The notes under the pieces: generated by a model | The model's database searches: none | Seen by the model: only the letters and a program-made list of their open reading frames with translations | What the model was told of the DNA's origin: nothing | Position numbers and translations under genes: made by a program | Shown here: piece after piece, positions 1 to 8,111 of the stretch | Numbering within the stretch: position 1 is the stretch's first letter | Layout of the letters: every line of letters begins with the position of its first letter | Assembly (NCBI RefSeq): GCF_048263515.1 | Contig: NZ_JBLXEC010000015.1 | Coordinates: 42,784-106,783 of the forward strand | Length of the DNA stretch: 64,000 nt | Source of the DNA: Marinovum sp048263515 | GTDB lineage: Bacteria; Pseudomonadota; Alphaproteobacteria; Rhodobacterales; Rhodobacteraceae | Direction: 5' to 3'

Positions 1-942
1 GCGGAGGACGCGGGGGACCTTGAATTCGACGTTTTCGCGGGCGGTTTCGACCTGTTCGACGGTGACGTCGTAGCGGGCGCGGAAGGCGTCGATCACCTCG
101 TTGACCAGAACCTCGGGGGCGGAGGCGCCGGCGGTGACGCCGACCGAGGCGATGCCTTCGAGGGCGCGCCAATCGATGTCGGTGGCGCGCTGGACCAGCT
201 GCGAATAGGCGCAGCCGGCGCGGCGGCCGACCTCGACCAGGCGGCGCGAGTTCGAGGAATTGGGCGCGCCCACCACCAGCATGGCGTCGCATTGCGCGGC
301 CATTGCCTTGACCGCTTCCTGGCGGTTGGTGGTGGCGTAGCAGATGTCTTCCTTGTGCGGGCCGACGATGGCCGGGAAGCGCGCCTGAAGCGCGGCGACG
401 ATTTCCGCCGTGTCATCGACCGAGAGGGTGGTCTGGGTGACGAAGGCCAGGCGTTCGGGATCGCGCACCGCGACATGTGCCACATCGGCGACGGTCTCGA
501 CCAGCAGCACCTCGCCCTCGGGCAGCTGGCCCATGGTGCCCACCGTCTCGGGGTGGCCGACGTGGCCGATCATGATCATCTGCAAGCCGTTCTCGGCGTG
601 GCGCTGCGCCTCGATATGCACCTTGGAGACCAGCGGGCAGGTGGCGTCGACAAAGACCATCTCGCGGGCCTGGGCGGCCTCTGGCACCGATTTCGGCACG
701 CCATGGGCCGAGAAGATCACCGGGCGGTCGTCGGGGCATTCGGCCAGCTCTTCGACGAAGATCGCGCCCTTGGCCTTGAGATCATCGACCACGAATTTGT
801 TGTGAACGATCTCGTGGCGCACGTAGACCGGCGCGCCCCATTTCGCCAGCGCCATCTCGACGATCTTGATCGCCCGATCCACACCCGCGCAAAAGCCGCG
901 CGGCGCGGCGAGATAGAGCGTAAGCTGAGGCAGGTCGGTCAT
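1..942 (-). CDS. ispH: 4-hydroxy-3-methylbut-2-enyl diphosphate reductase, 3' end cut by window
   Basis: Last enzyme of the MEP isoprenoid pathway: a cytoplasmic [4Fe-4S] enzyme that reduces HMBPP to IPP and DMAPP. The frame begins MTDLPQLTLYLAAPRGFCAG and stays open to base 1, giving 314 residues; the family is about 310-320, so only a few C-terminal residues are missing. The three cluster-ligating cysteines are visible at about residues 18 (GFCAG), 102 (DATCPLV) and 201 (DICYAT). The IspH signatures NSSNS and KVH are present. It is divergent from the cytochrome c gene to its right. Identification is firm. Confidence 0.96.
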   Translation of the reverse strand, partial: MTDLPQLTLYLAAPRGFCAGVDRAIKIVEMALAKWGAPVYVRHEIVHNKFVVDDLKAKGAIFVEELAECPDDRPVIFSAHGVPKSVPEAAQAREMVFVDATCPLVSKVHIEAQRHAENGLQMIMIGHVGHPETVGTMGQLPEGEVLLVETVADVAHVAVRDPERLAFVTQTTLSVDDTAEIVAALQARFPAIVGPHKEDICYATTNRQEAVKAMAAQCDAMLVVGAPNSSNSRRLVEVGRRAGCAYSQLVQRATDIDWRALEGIASVGVTAGASAPEVLVNEVIDAFRARYDVTVEQVETARENVEFKVPRVLR

Positions 943-1079
943 GGCACTCTCCGGTTTCCTGTGGCCGAGGTAATGCTTCCGGGCGGCTGCGTCCAGTGGG
1001 GGCGCCGATCACGCGGCGGTGATTTGACCTTCCGGCGCAGGAAGCCCCGAGGCGGGGCAAAACAAATGGAGAGACAGGC

Positions 1080-1553
1080 ATGATGAAACAGGGCATTCCC
1101 CTTGCACTGGCTTTGGCGCTGGGCGCCGGACCGCTGGCCGCCGCAGGCGACCGGCCCGAGGATGCGGCGGGGCTGTTTCCCTATTGGGATGACGCCGCCG
1201 TGGAACAGGGTGCGGCGCTTTACGCCGAGAACTGCGCCGCCTGCCATGGTGCGGCACTCGAGGGCGAGGCGGACTGGCGCGGGCGGCGCGACGACGGCGG
1301 CTTTCGCGCGCCGCCGCATGACGAGACCGGCCACACCTGGCACCATGCCGATGCGCAGCTCTTCGCGATCACCAAGCATGGCACCGAGGTGGTGACCGGC
1401 GGCGCGGTGGTGTCGGACATGCAGGGCTTTGGCGAGCTTTTGAGCGACGAGGAGATCCTCGCCGTGCTGGCCTATATCAAGGCGCAATGGCCGGAAGAGA
1501 TCATTGCCCGGCACAACGAGCTGAACCGCCGCTTCGAGGAACAGCAGAACTGA
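1080..1553 (+). CDS. monohaem cytochrome c family protein
   Basis: Probable periplasmic electron carrier of 157 residues. An N-terminal signal peptide (MMKQGIPLALALALGAG...) is followed by one haem-binding CAACH at residues 52-56. A candidate distal methionine lies in the later VSDMQGFGELL segment, and the C-terminal helix (ILAVLAYIKAQWP) is typical of class I cytochromes c. A purine-rich ribosome site precedes ATG 1080. The partner oxidase or dehydrogenase is not adjacent, so the electron-transfer role cannot be assigned. It converges with the YqaA gene, with only 3 bp between stops. Confidence 0.88.
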   Translation: MMKQGIPLALALALGAGPLAAAGDRPEDAAGLFPYWDDAAVEQGAALYAENCAACHGAALEGEADWRGRRDDGGFRAPPHDETGHTWHHADAQLFAITKHGTEVVTGGAVVSDMQGFGELLSDEEILAVLAYIKAQWPEEIIARHNELNRRFEEQQN

Positions 1554-1556
1554 GGC

Positions 1557-1988
1557 TCAGAGCTGCGCCGTGGCCCAGGCCACCACGAGATAGCGGCCGG
1601 TCTTGGCCACGGTGACCAGCGCCAGAAACAGCAGGAAGCGCGTGCGCAGCACCCCGGCGATGACGGTGACGCCATCGCCGAAAGGCGCCCAGCTGAACAG
1701 CAGGGTCCAGTAGCCCCACTTGGCATACCAGCGCTCGGCGCGCTCCATCGTGTGCTTGGGCACGGGGAACCAGCGGCGGTCTTCGTATTCCGCCGCAAAG
1801 CGCCCGATGGCATAGTTCAGGCAGGAGCCCAGCACATTGCCGACGCTGGCCCAGAACAGGAGCAGCGGCAGCGGCGCCGAGCCGCGCAATTGCATGCCGA
1901 CGAACACGACCTCGGATTGGAACGGCAGGAGTGTTGCCGCCCCGAAGGACGCCGCGAACAGCGTGATCAGTGCCGTGAGTTCGCCCAA
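1557..1988 (-). CDS. YqaA-type small membrane protein (DedA/SNARE-associated superfamily)
   Basis: Membrane protein of 143 residues with several hydrophobic segments (LITLFAASFGAATLLPF, PLLLFWASVGNVLGSCLNY and a C-terminal pair). The GN...GSCLNYAIGR and WAPFGDGVTVIAGVLR motifs match the YqaA branch of the VTT/DedA superfamily. These proteins are thought to move or scramble lipids or affect envelope homeostasis, but the exact substrate of YqaA is unknown. It is a single gene, convergent with the cytochrome c gene. Confidence 0.82.
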   Translation of the reverse strand: MGELTALITLFAASFGAATLLPFQSEVVFVGMQLRGSAPLPLLLFWASVGNVLGSCLNYAIGRFAAEYEDRRWFPVPKHTMERAERWYAKWGYWTLLFSWAPFGDGVTVIAGVLRTRFLLFLALVTVAKTGRYLVVAWATAQL

Positions 1989-2003
1989 GACAGAGCGCCC
2001 GGA

Positions 2004-2573
2004 TCAGCCGGCGGCGGCCGAGGCCGTGCGGTCTTCCTGATGTTCGCGAGGGGGTCGGCCAATGACCTCGCGCAGACCGTCAAGCTCGATGAAATTGTCG
2101 GCCTGGCGGCGCAATTCATCGGCGATCATCGGTGGCTGGCTGCGAATGGTCGATACCACCGAGACCCGCACGCCCTGACGCTGGAGGCTTTCCACCAGCG
2201 GCCGGAAATCCCCATCTCCGGAAAACAGGACGATGTGATCCACCCGCGGCGCAAGCTCCATGGCATCAACGGTGAGCTCGATGTCCATGTTGCCTTTGAC
2301 TTTGCGGCGGCCCTGGCTGTCGGTATATTCCTTGGCCGGCTTGGTCACCATGGTGAAGCCGTTGTAGTGAAGCCAGTCGACAAGCGGTCGGATCGGTGAG
2401 TATTCTTCGTTCTCGAGCAGGGCCGTGTAATAGAACGCGCGCAAAAGTTTGCCGCGTCTCACGAACTCCTGTCGAAGAAGCTTGTAGTCGATGTCAAACC
2501 CCAGCGCCTTTGCCGCCGCATACAGGTTGGATCCATCGATGAACAGCGCAAGCCGTTCGTCCTTGTAAAACAT
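2004..2573 (-). CDS. NYN domain protein (LabA/DUF88-like)
   Basis: 189-residue protein with a NYN (PIN-like) nuclease domain. Acidic residues expected at the metal site are visible in LALFIDGSNLY near the N-terminus, in NMDIELTVDAM mid-protein and in VLFSGDGDFRPLV further on. The VSVVSTI strand near the C-terminal end of the domain fits LabA/DUF88 proteins, which are predicted RNA-processing enzymes. I chose start MFYKDERLAL at 2573; an upstream ATG at 2588 would add five residues. It is divergent from folK. Fold assignment is strong, biological role unknown. Confidence 0.85.
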   Translation of the reverse strand: MFYKDERLALFIDGSNLYAAAKALGFDIDYKLLRQEFVRRGKLLRAFYYTALLENEEYSPIRPLVDWLHYNGFTMVTKPAKEYTDSQGRRKVKGNMDIELTVDAMELAPRVDHIVLFSGDGDFRPLVESLQRQGVRVSVVSTIRSQPPMIADELRRQADNFIELDGLREVIGRPPREHQEDRTASAAAG

Positions 2574-2688
2574 TAATTGCCCTTCCAATAAGTCGGCTCA
2601 GGTCCGCTCCGTGAGTGAAAATTTGCGGGTGAGCCTGATAATAGGGTAGTGGAAAAGTCCCGCCCCGCAAGGCTTACTTCTAGGAAAA

Positions 2689-3270
2689 ATGGCTATCAAG
2701 CACAACCAAAGCGGGAAAGATGCGTTGATTGCGTTGGGTGCGAACCTGCCGCTTCCCGAAAAAACGCCCATCGAAACGCTTCAGGCGGCGATTTTCCGTT
2801 TGCAGCAACGTGGTCTGGTGATTCGTTTCGTCTCTAGATTTTATGAGACTCCCTGTTTTCCGCAAGGGGCGGGGCCCGACTATGTCAATGCGGCCCTGGT
2901 CGCGGACTGGGGCGGCGCGCCGGAGGCGCTGCTGGCAATGCTGCACGAGGTCGAGGCCGAGTTTTCGCGCACCAGAGAGGTGCGTTGGGGGATGCGGACG
3001 CTGGACCTCGACCTGATCGCGCTGGACGAGGCAGTGCTGCCGGATCGCGAGACCTGGGCCGCCTGGCGGGGTCTGCCGCTCGACGAACAGATGCGCGCCG
3101 CGCCGGACCGGCTGATCCTGCCGCATCCGCGGCTTGAGGATCGGGCCTTCGTGCTGGTGCCGCTGATGGATGTCGCGGCGGATTGGGTGCATCCGGTGAC
3201 CGGGCTGAGCGTGGCACAGATGTGCGCGGCGCTGGGCGCGGCAGAGAAGGCCGAGGTCAAAGCCTTGTGA
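2689..3270 (+). CDS. folK: 2-amino-4-hydroxy-6-hydroxymethyldihydropteridine diphosphokinase
   Basis: HPPK of folate synthesis: it transfers pyrophosphate from ATP to hydroxymethyl-dihydropterin before dihydropteroate synthase. The 193-residue frame shows ALGANLPLP near the start, SRFYETPCFP, a YVNAALV segment, REVRWGMRTLDLDLIALDE (the catalytic RW...R.LDLDL signature) and ILPHPRLEDRAFVLVPL. An AGGAAAA ribosome site lies just upstream of ATG 2689. folP and folB are not adjacent. It is divergent from the NYN gene and about 100 bp upstream of rpoZ. Confidence 0.96.
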   Translation: MAIKHNQSGKDALIALGANLPLPEKTPIETLQAAIFRLQQRGLVIRFVSRFYETPCFPQGAGPDYVNAALVADWGGAPEALLAMLHEVEAEFSRTREVRWGMRTLDLDLIALDEAVLPDRETWAAWRGLPLDEQMRAAPDRLILPHPRLEDRAFVLVPLMDVAADWVHPVTGLSVAQMCAALGAAEKAEVKAL

Positions 3271-3307
3271 GCGGGACGGTGACGCGGCGATGCGCCAAAA
3301 AACCTGC

Positions 3308-3336
3308 TTGTCAAGAGTTTTGATCCGCTCTAAGAC
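3308..3336 (+). promoter_or_regulatory. candidate sigma-70-type promoter of rpoZ
   Basis: TTGTCA (3308-3313) and TAAGAC (3331-3336) are separated by 17 bp, about 40 bp before the rpoZ start. Spacing and position fit a housekeeping promoter. Call made from pattern only. Confidence 0.45.
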
Positions 3337-3375
3337 CTATCCTTTCTGACAGAACTCGCCAGACGGAGATTCCCC

Positions 3376-3729
3376 ATGGCCCGCGTGACGGTCGAAGATT
3401 GCGTTGACAAAGTCCCCAACCGGTTCGAGCTGGTGATGCTGGCCGCCCATCGGGCGCGCGAGATCTCGGCTGGTGCCGCGATCACCGTGGATCGTGACAA
3501 CGACAAGAACCCCGTTGTCTCGCTGCGCGAGATCGCCGAAGAAACCCAGAGCGCCGACGAGCTGCGCGAGCGGATGATCGAGAGCAACCAGACCCAGATC
3601 GAGGTCGACGAACCGGAAGAAGACGCCATGGCGCTTCTGATGGGGGCCGAGCCCGACAAGCCGCAGGACGATGACATGTCCGAGGAAAAGCTGCTCCGCG
3701 CGCTCATGGAGGCACAGGGCCAGGGGTAA
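3376..3729 (+). CDS. rpoZ: DNA-directed RNA polymerase omega subunit
   Basis: 117-residue omega subunit, a small assembly factor that latches the beta' subunit. The start MARVTVEDCVDKVPNRFELV and the AHRAREIS stretch are characteristic of alphaproteobacterial omega. An acidic C-terminal extension (EVDEPEEDAM..., DDDMSEEKLL) is usual in this class. It stands immediately before rsh (28 bp), the common rpoZ-spoT arrangement; omega can form part of the ppGpp binding site in proteobacterial polymerase, so co-transcription is functionally sensible. Confidence 0.97.
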   Translation: MARVTVEDCVDKVPNRFELVMLAAHRAREISAGAAITVDRDNDKNPVVSLREIAEETQSADELRERMIESNQTQIEVDEPEEDAMALLMGAEPDKPQDDDMSEEKLLRALMEAQGQG

Positions 3730-3757
3730 CTCTGGCTCGCGGTCACAAGGGTTTGCG

Positions 3758-5896
3758 ATGATTTCTGCCGACGACCTCATCGCGCTTGTTCGCAACTACA
3801 ACCCCAAGACCAACGAAGCCTTGATTCACGCGGCCTATGACTATGGCCGCGAGATGCACGAAGGACAGTTCCGCCGCTCCGGCGAGCCCTATTTCACCCA
3901 TCCCGTCGCCGTTGCCGCCATCCTGACCGAGCAACGGCTTGACGACGCCACGATCGTCACCGCGCTGCTGCACGACACGATCGAGGACACCAAGAGCACC
4001 TACAGCCAGATCTCGGAGCGTTTCGGCGACGAGATCGCGGTGCTGGTCGACGGTGTCACCAAGCTGACCAACCTGCAGCTCAATTCGACCGAGACCAAGC
4101 AGGCCGAGAACTTCCGCAAGCTCTTTATGGCGATGTCCCGCGACCTGCGGGTGATCCTGGTCAAGCTGGCCGACCGTTTGCACAACATGCGCACGATCAA
4201 GGCGATGCGGGCGGAAAAGCAGGTGCAGAAGGCGCGCGAGACCATGGACATCTATGCGCCGCTGGCCGGCCGCATGGGCATGCAATGGATGCGCGACGAG
4301 CTCGAGGACCTGGCGTTTAGGGTGCTCAACCCCGATGGCCGCGCCTCGATCATCCGCCGTTTCATCACGCTGCAGCGCGAAACCGGCGACGTGATCCAGA
4401 AGATCACCGGCGACATGCGGCTGGAACTCGACAAGGCCGGGATCGAGGCCGAGGTCTTTGGCCGCGCCAAGAAACCCTATTCGATCTGGCGCAAGATGCA
4501 GGAAAAGGAGATGGGCTTTTCCCGCCTCTCCGACATCTACGGTTTCCGCATCATCACCGACACCGAGGCCGATTGCTACGGCGTGCTGGGGGTGATCCAC
4601 CAGCGCTGGCGCGCGGTGCCGGGACGGTTCAAGGATTACATCAGCCAGCCCAAGTCGAACGGCTATCGTTCGATTCACACCACGGTGTCGGGCCGCGACG
4701 GCAAGCGCGTCGAGGTGCAGATCCGCACCCGGCAGATGCACGACGTGGCCGAGACCGGCGTGGCGGCGCATTGGTCGTACCGCGATGGTGTTCGCTCGGA
4801 AAACCCCTTTGCCGTCGATCCGGCCAAATGGATTTCTTCGCTCACCGAGCAGTTCCAGGACGACGAGGATCACGAGGATTTTCTCGAGGCGGTCAAGCTC
4901 GAGATGTATTCCGACCAGGTGTTCTGCTTCACGCCGAAGGGTGATGTCATCAAACTGCCGCGCGGCGGCACGCCGCTGGATTTCGCCTATGCGATCCACA
5001 CCCGCATCGGCCATGCCTGCGTCGGTGCCAAGGTCGACGGGCTACGTGTGCCGCTCTGGACCCGGCTCAAGAACGGCCAGTCGGTCGACATCATCACCGC
5101 CGACGGCCAGACGCCGCAGGCCACCTGGCTCGACATCGCGATCACCGGCAAGGCCAAGACCTCGATCCGCCGCGCCCTGCGCGAGCAGGACCGCGAGCGC
5201 TTTGTGCGGCTGGGCCGCGAGCTGGCCCGCGCGGCGTTTGAGCATGTCGGGCGCAAGGCCAAGGACAAGGTGCTGGAAACCGCCGCCCGCAACCTGCGGC
5301 TCGACGGCGCCGAGACCCTGCTGGCGCGGCTGGGCTCGGCCGAGCTGACCACCCGCGCGGTGGTCGAGGCGGTCTATCCCGACCTGGTGACCGAAGAGGG
5401 CGAGGAAATCGACCGCAAACGCGCGGTCATCGGCCTCGAGAAGGGCCAGAGCTTCCGCCGTGCGCCCTGTTGCCAGCCGCTGCCCGGCGAACGCATCATC
5501 GGCATCACCTATCGCGGCCAGGGCGTGGTGGTGCATACCATCGATTGTGAAAAGCTCGCCGATTACGAGGATCAGCCCGAACGCTGGCTCGACCTGCATT
5601 GGTCCGAGGGCAAGCACCCGGCGGCCTATGCGGTGACGCTCGAGGTCACGATGAGCAACGACGCCGGCGTGCTGGGACGGGTCTGCACGTTGATCGGGCG
5701 GCACAAGGCCAATATCTCGGATCTCGAATTCATCGACCGGAAGCCGGATTTCTACCGGCTGCATCTCAACGTCGACCTGCGTGATGCCGAACATCTGCAT
5801 TCGCTGATCACCGCGCTCGAAGCCGAGAGCGATGTCGCCGCGGTGGCCCGGATGCGCGAAGTCACCCCGATCGCCGCACGCGCCGAGGCGAACTGA
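3758..5896 (+). CDS. rsh: bifunctional (p)ppGpp synthetase/hydrolase (RelA/SpoT homologue)
   Basis: 712-residue RSH enzyme controlling the stringent response. Domains in order: HD hydrolase (YFTHPVAVAAIL, LLHDTIEDT, about residues 25-180), RelA/SpoT synthetase (RLSDIYGFRIIT, RFKDYISQPKSNGYRSIHT, about 230-360), TGS (VFCFTPKGDVIKLPRG, about 385-450), a zinc-finger-like helical region (RAPCCQPLPGE) and a C-terminal ACT domain (VTLEVTMSNDAGVLGRV). RFKD rather than EFDD in the synthetase is the SpoT/bifunctional type. I chose ATG 3758 (MISADDLIAL) over an upstream in-frame start at 3671 that would run inside rpoZ. Alphaproteobacteria usually have a single RSH. Confidence 0.96.
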   Translation: MISADDLIALVRNYNPKTNEALIHAAYDYGREMHEGQFRRSGEPYFTHPVAVAAILTEQRLDDATIVTALLHDTIEDTKSTYSQISERFGDEIAVLVDGVTKLTNLQLNSTETKQAENFRKLFMAMSRDLRVILVKLADRLHNMRTIKAMRAEKQVQKARETMDIYAPLAGRMGMQWMRDELEDLAFRVLNPDGRASIIRRFITLQRETGDVIQKITGDMRLELDKAGIEAEVFGRAKKPYSIWRKMQEKEMGFSRLSDIYGFRIITDTEADCYGVLGVIHQRWRAVPGRFKDYISQPKSNGYRSIHTTVSGRDGKRVEVQIRTRQMHDVAETGVAAHWSYRDGVRSENPFAVDPAKWISSLTEQFQDDEDHEDFLEAVKLEMYSDQVFCFTPKGDVIKLPRGGTPLDFAYAIHTRIGHACVGAKVDGLRVPLWTRLKNGQSVDIITADGQTPQATWLDIAITGKAKTSIRRALREQDRERFVRLGRELARAAFEHVGRKAKDKVLETAARNLRLDGAETLLARLGSAELTTRAVVEAVYPDLVTEEGEEIDRKRAVIGLEKGQSFRRAPCCQPLPGERIIGITYRGQGVVVHTIDCEKLADYEDQPERWLDLHWSEGKHPAAYAVTLEVTMSNDAGVLGRVCTLIGRHKANISDLEFIDRKPDFYRLHLNVDLRDAEHLHSLITALEAESDVAAVARMREVTPIAARAEAN

Positions 5897-5910
5897 AAGG
5901 AACACCCTCC

Positions 5911-6609
5911 GTGGTTTTCAAGCGCCGCGACAGAAAGCCGACCCTGCGCGCCTTGTGGGAGTTCTTCTGGCCACGCGGCGGCTGGGGCCGGGCGGCGCGC
6001 TATGTGAAACACCGGCTGCGCCGGCTGCCCGATCCGCCGGAAAAGATCGCACGCGGCATCTGGGCCGGGGTCTTCACCACCTTCACGCCGTTCTACGCGA
6101 TGCATTTTGTCGTCGCGGCCTTTCTGGCCTTTGTCATGCGCGGCAACATCTTTGCTGCGCTGCTCGGCACCTTTTTCGGCAACCCGCTGACCTATGTGCC
6201 GATTGCGGTGATCTCGCTGCAGACCGGGTATTTCCTGCTCGGCCATGATTTCTCGCCGCATATCGAGCGCACGCTGATGGGCAAGTTCGTCGACGCCGGC
6301 GAGGATCTGACGCGGAACTTCTGGGCCTGGGTCAAGGACAAGCCGCAGGACTGGCACGGGCTCGAGGTGTTCTGGGACGACGTCTTCTATCCCTACATGA
6401 TCGGCGGAATCATTCCCGGCATCATCGCCGCCACGGTGGCCTATATCGTCGCCGAGCCGCTGATCCGCGCCTACCAGGCCCGGCGCAAAGGCGCGCTGAA
6501 GAAGCGGCTCGAGGCGATCCGCGCCAAGGCCGCCGCCAAGAAGGCCGCCGCCGCCAGGGAGGCCGCCAGAGAGGCGGCCCGCGAAGAGGTCCGGGAAAAA
6601 GCCGACTGA
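5911..6609 (+). CDS. DUF2062 domain membrane protein
   Basis: 232-residue protein starting with GTG 5911 behind an AAAGGA ribosome site, 14 bp after rsh. The DUF2062 core is clear (KIARGIWAGVFTTFTPF, GNPLTYVPIAV) with hydrophobic helices around residues 50-115 and 155-185. The C-terminus is an Ala/Lys/Arg/Glu-rich tail (repeats of AAREAAREA), probably a charged helix at the membrane face. Function of the domain is not established. Conserved position between rsh and pdxJ in Rhodobacterales. Confidence 0.85.
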   Translation: MVFKRRDRKPTLRALWEFFWPRGGWGRAARYVKHRLRRLPDPPEKIARGIWAGVFTTFTPFYAMHFVVAAFLAFVMRGNIFAALLGTFFGNPLTYVPIAVISLQTGYFLLGHDFSPHIERTLMGKFVDAGEDLTRNFWAWVKDKPQDWHGLEVFWDDVFYPYMIGGIIPGIIAATVAYIVAEPLIRAYQARRKGALKKRLEAIRAKAAAKKAAAAREAAREAAREEVREKAD

Positions 6610-6670
6610 TTTGCGGTTTCCCCCGCCCGTCGGCGGAGTTAGCCTGTGCGCAAATCATCCGGGGGACCCC

Positions 6671-7417
6671 ATGCACAAACTCAGGCTTGGCGTGAACATC
6701 GACCACGTGGCCACCGTCCGCAATGCCCGCGGCGGGGCCTTTCCCGACCCTCTGCGCGCCGCGAAACTGGCGCAGGAGGCCGGCGCCGACGGCATCACCG
6801 CGCATCTGCGCGAAGACCGCCGGCACATCTCGGACGCCGATATCGACGGGCTGATGGAGGTGCTGACGGTGCCGCTCAACTTCGAGATGGCGGCCACCGA
6901 GGAGATGCAGGCCATCGCCCTGCGTCACAAGCCGCATGCGGTCTGCATCGTGCCGGAAAAGCGCGAGGAACGCACCACCGAGGGCGGGCTCGAGGTGGCG
7001 CGCGAGGAGAACAGGCTGGCGCATTTCATCGCGCCCCTGCGCGAGGCGGGCTGCCGGGTGTCGATCTTCATCGCCGCCGACCGCCGCCAGATCGAGGCGG
7101 CGCACCGGATCGGCGCCCAGGTGATCGAGTTGCACACCGGTGCCTATTGCGACGCCCATGCCGACGGCCGTTTCGACGATCGCGACCGCGAGATGGCGGC
7201 AATCCGCGACATGGCCGACCATGCGGCGTCGTTGGGACTCGAAGTGCATGCCGGGCACGGGCTGACCTACGAGACCGTCGCGCCGGTGGCGGCGCTGCCG
7301 CAGGTGGTCGAGCTCAACATCGGGCATTTCCTGATCGGCGAGGCGATCTTTGTCGGGCTCGAAGCGGCGATCACCGAGATGCGCGCCCGGATGGACGCGG
7401 CCCGCGCGCCGGCATGA
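6671..7417 (+). CDS. pdxJ: pyridoxine 5'-phosphate synthase
   Basis: 248-residue TIM-barrel enzyme that condenses 3-amino-2-oxopropyl phosphate with deoxyxylulose 5-phosphate to pyridoxine 5'-phosphate (DXP-dependent vitamin B6 route). The signatures RLGVNIDHVATVRNARGG, GITAHLREDRRHI, CIVPEKREERTTEGG, EAAHRIGAQVIELHTG, VHAGHGLTYE and ELNIGHFLIGEA are all present. I start at ATG 6671 (MHKLRLGVNIDH); an earlier in-frame start lies before a spacer with no homology. The stop overlaps acpS by ATGA. Confidence 0.97.
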   Translation: MHKLRLGVNIDHVATVRNARGGAFPDPLRAAKLAQEAGADGITAHLREDRRHISDADIDGLMEVLTVPLNFEMAATEEMQAIALRHKPHAVCIVPEKREERTTEGGLEVAREENRLAHFIAPLREAGCRVSIFIAADRRQIEAAHRIGAQVIELHTGAYCDAHADGRFDDRDREMAAIRDMADHAASLGLEVHAGHGLTYETVAPVAALPQVVELNIGHFLIGEAIFVGLEAAITEMRARMDAARAPA

Positions 7418-7815
7418 TCCTCGGCATCGGCACCGACCTGTGCAACATCGAGCGGATCGAGGCCATCCTCGCCCGCTTTGGCGACCGTTTCCGCAACCGG
7501 GTCTATACCGAGCGTGAACAGGCCCGCGCCGCCCGCCGCCCGCATGAGGCGGCGACCTATGCCAAGCGCTGGGCGGCCAAGGAGGCCTGCTCCAAGGCGC
7601 TGGGCACCGGCCTGCGCATGGGCATCGCCTGGCGCGACATGTCGGTGACCAACCTGCGGACCGGCCAGCCGGTGATGCATGTGACCGGCTGGGCGAAACG
7701 TCGGCTCGACGAGATGACGCCTCCGGGGCATGAGGCGATCCTGCATGTGACCCTGACCGACGACCACCCCTGGGCGCAGGCAACGGTGCTGATCGAGGCG
7801 CGGCCGCTGGGGTAG
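7414..7815 (+). CDS. acpS: holo-[acyl-carrier-protein] synthase
   Basis: 133-residue 4'-phosphopantetheinyl transferase that activates acyl carrier protein with CoA. MILGIGTDLCNIERIEAIL carries the Mg-binding aspartate, and YAKRWAAKEACSKALGTG the W.AKEA.SKALG signature. The start overlaps the pdxJ stop by 4 bp, indicating translational coupling. In related genomes lepB follows directly; here a repeat pair and betC intervene. Confidence 0.96.
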   Translation: MILGIGTDLCNIERIEAILARFGDRFRNRVYTEREQARAARRPHEAATYAKRWAAKEACSKALGTGLRMGIAWRDMSVTNLRTGQPVMHVTGWAKRRLDEMTPPGHEAILHVTLTDDHPWAQATVLIEARPLG

Positions 7816-7836
7816 GGGGCGTTGGAGCCTTGCCCA

Positions 7837-7900
7837 GCGCGTTAACAGCGGCTGCAAGCCGCCGCGCATCGCCGGGCCGCGGCCCGACGACACGCAGCTC
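7837..7900 (+). repeat. convergent-junction repeat, copy 1 (internally deleted)
   Basis: Begins with the family's GCGCGTTAACAGCGGC start, then passes straight from the 5' arm (CGCATCGCCGGGCCGC) into the 3' arm (GCGGCCCGACGACACG). The roughly 100-bp middle part is missing, so the copy is a simple hairpin. It lies 21 bp after the acpS stop. Confidence 0.85.
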
Positions 7901-7927
7901 TGCGCCGTCCTCCGAGCATAGCCCCGA

Positions 7928-8094
7928 GCGCGTTAACAGCGGCCGAAGGCCGCCGCGCATCGCCGGGCCGCCCACCGGCGCGGCGATTTGGTTGGTCTGG
8001 GCGCGTTGCTCTGATCTTTTCCGGATTTGGCAGGGATAAAGCGCTGCCGATCCAAGCGGAGATCGCCGCACCGCGGCCCGACGATGCGCGGCTC
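7928..8094 (+). repeat. convergent-junction repeat, copy 2 (full short form, 167 bp)
   Basis: Complete member: 5' start GCGCGTTAAC, arm CGCATCGCCGGGCCGC, internal motif GGCGATTTGG, internal GGATAAAGCGCTGCCGA, and 3' arm GCGGCCCGACGATGCG. Its right end is 17 bp beyond the stop codon of betC on the other strand. Confidence 0.9.
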
Positions 8095-8111
8095 GGCGCG
8101 CAAGCACCTCG

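Noticed and set aside
6422..8107. 560-codon open frame on the minus strand
   Set aside because: Covers pdxJ, acpS and the repeats in reverse; Arg/Ala/Pro-rich composition typical of antisense frames in GC-rich DNA.
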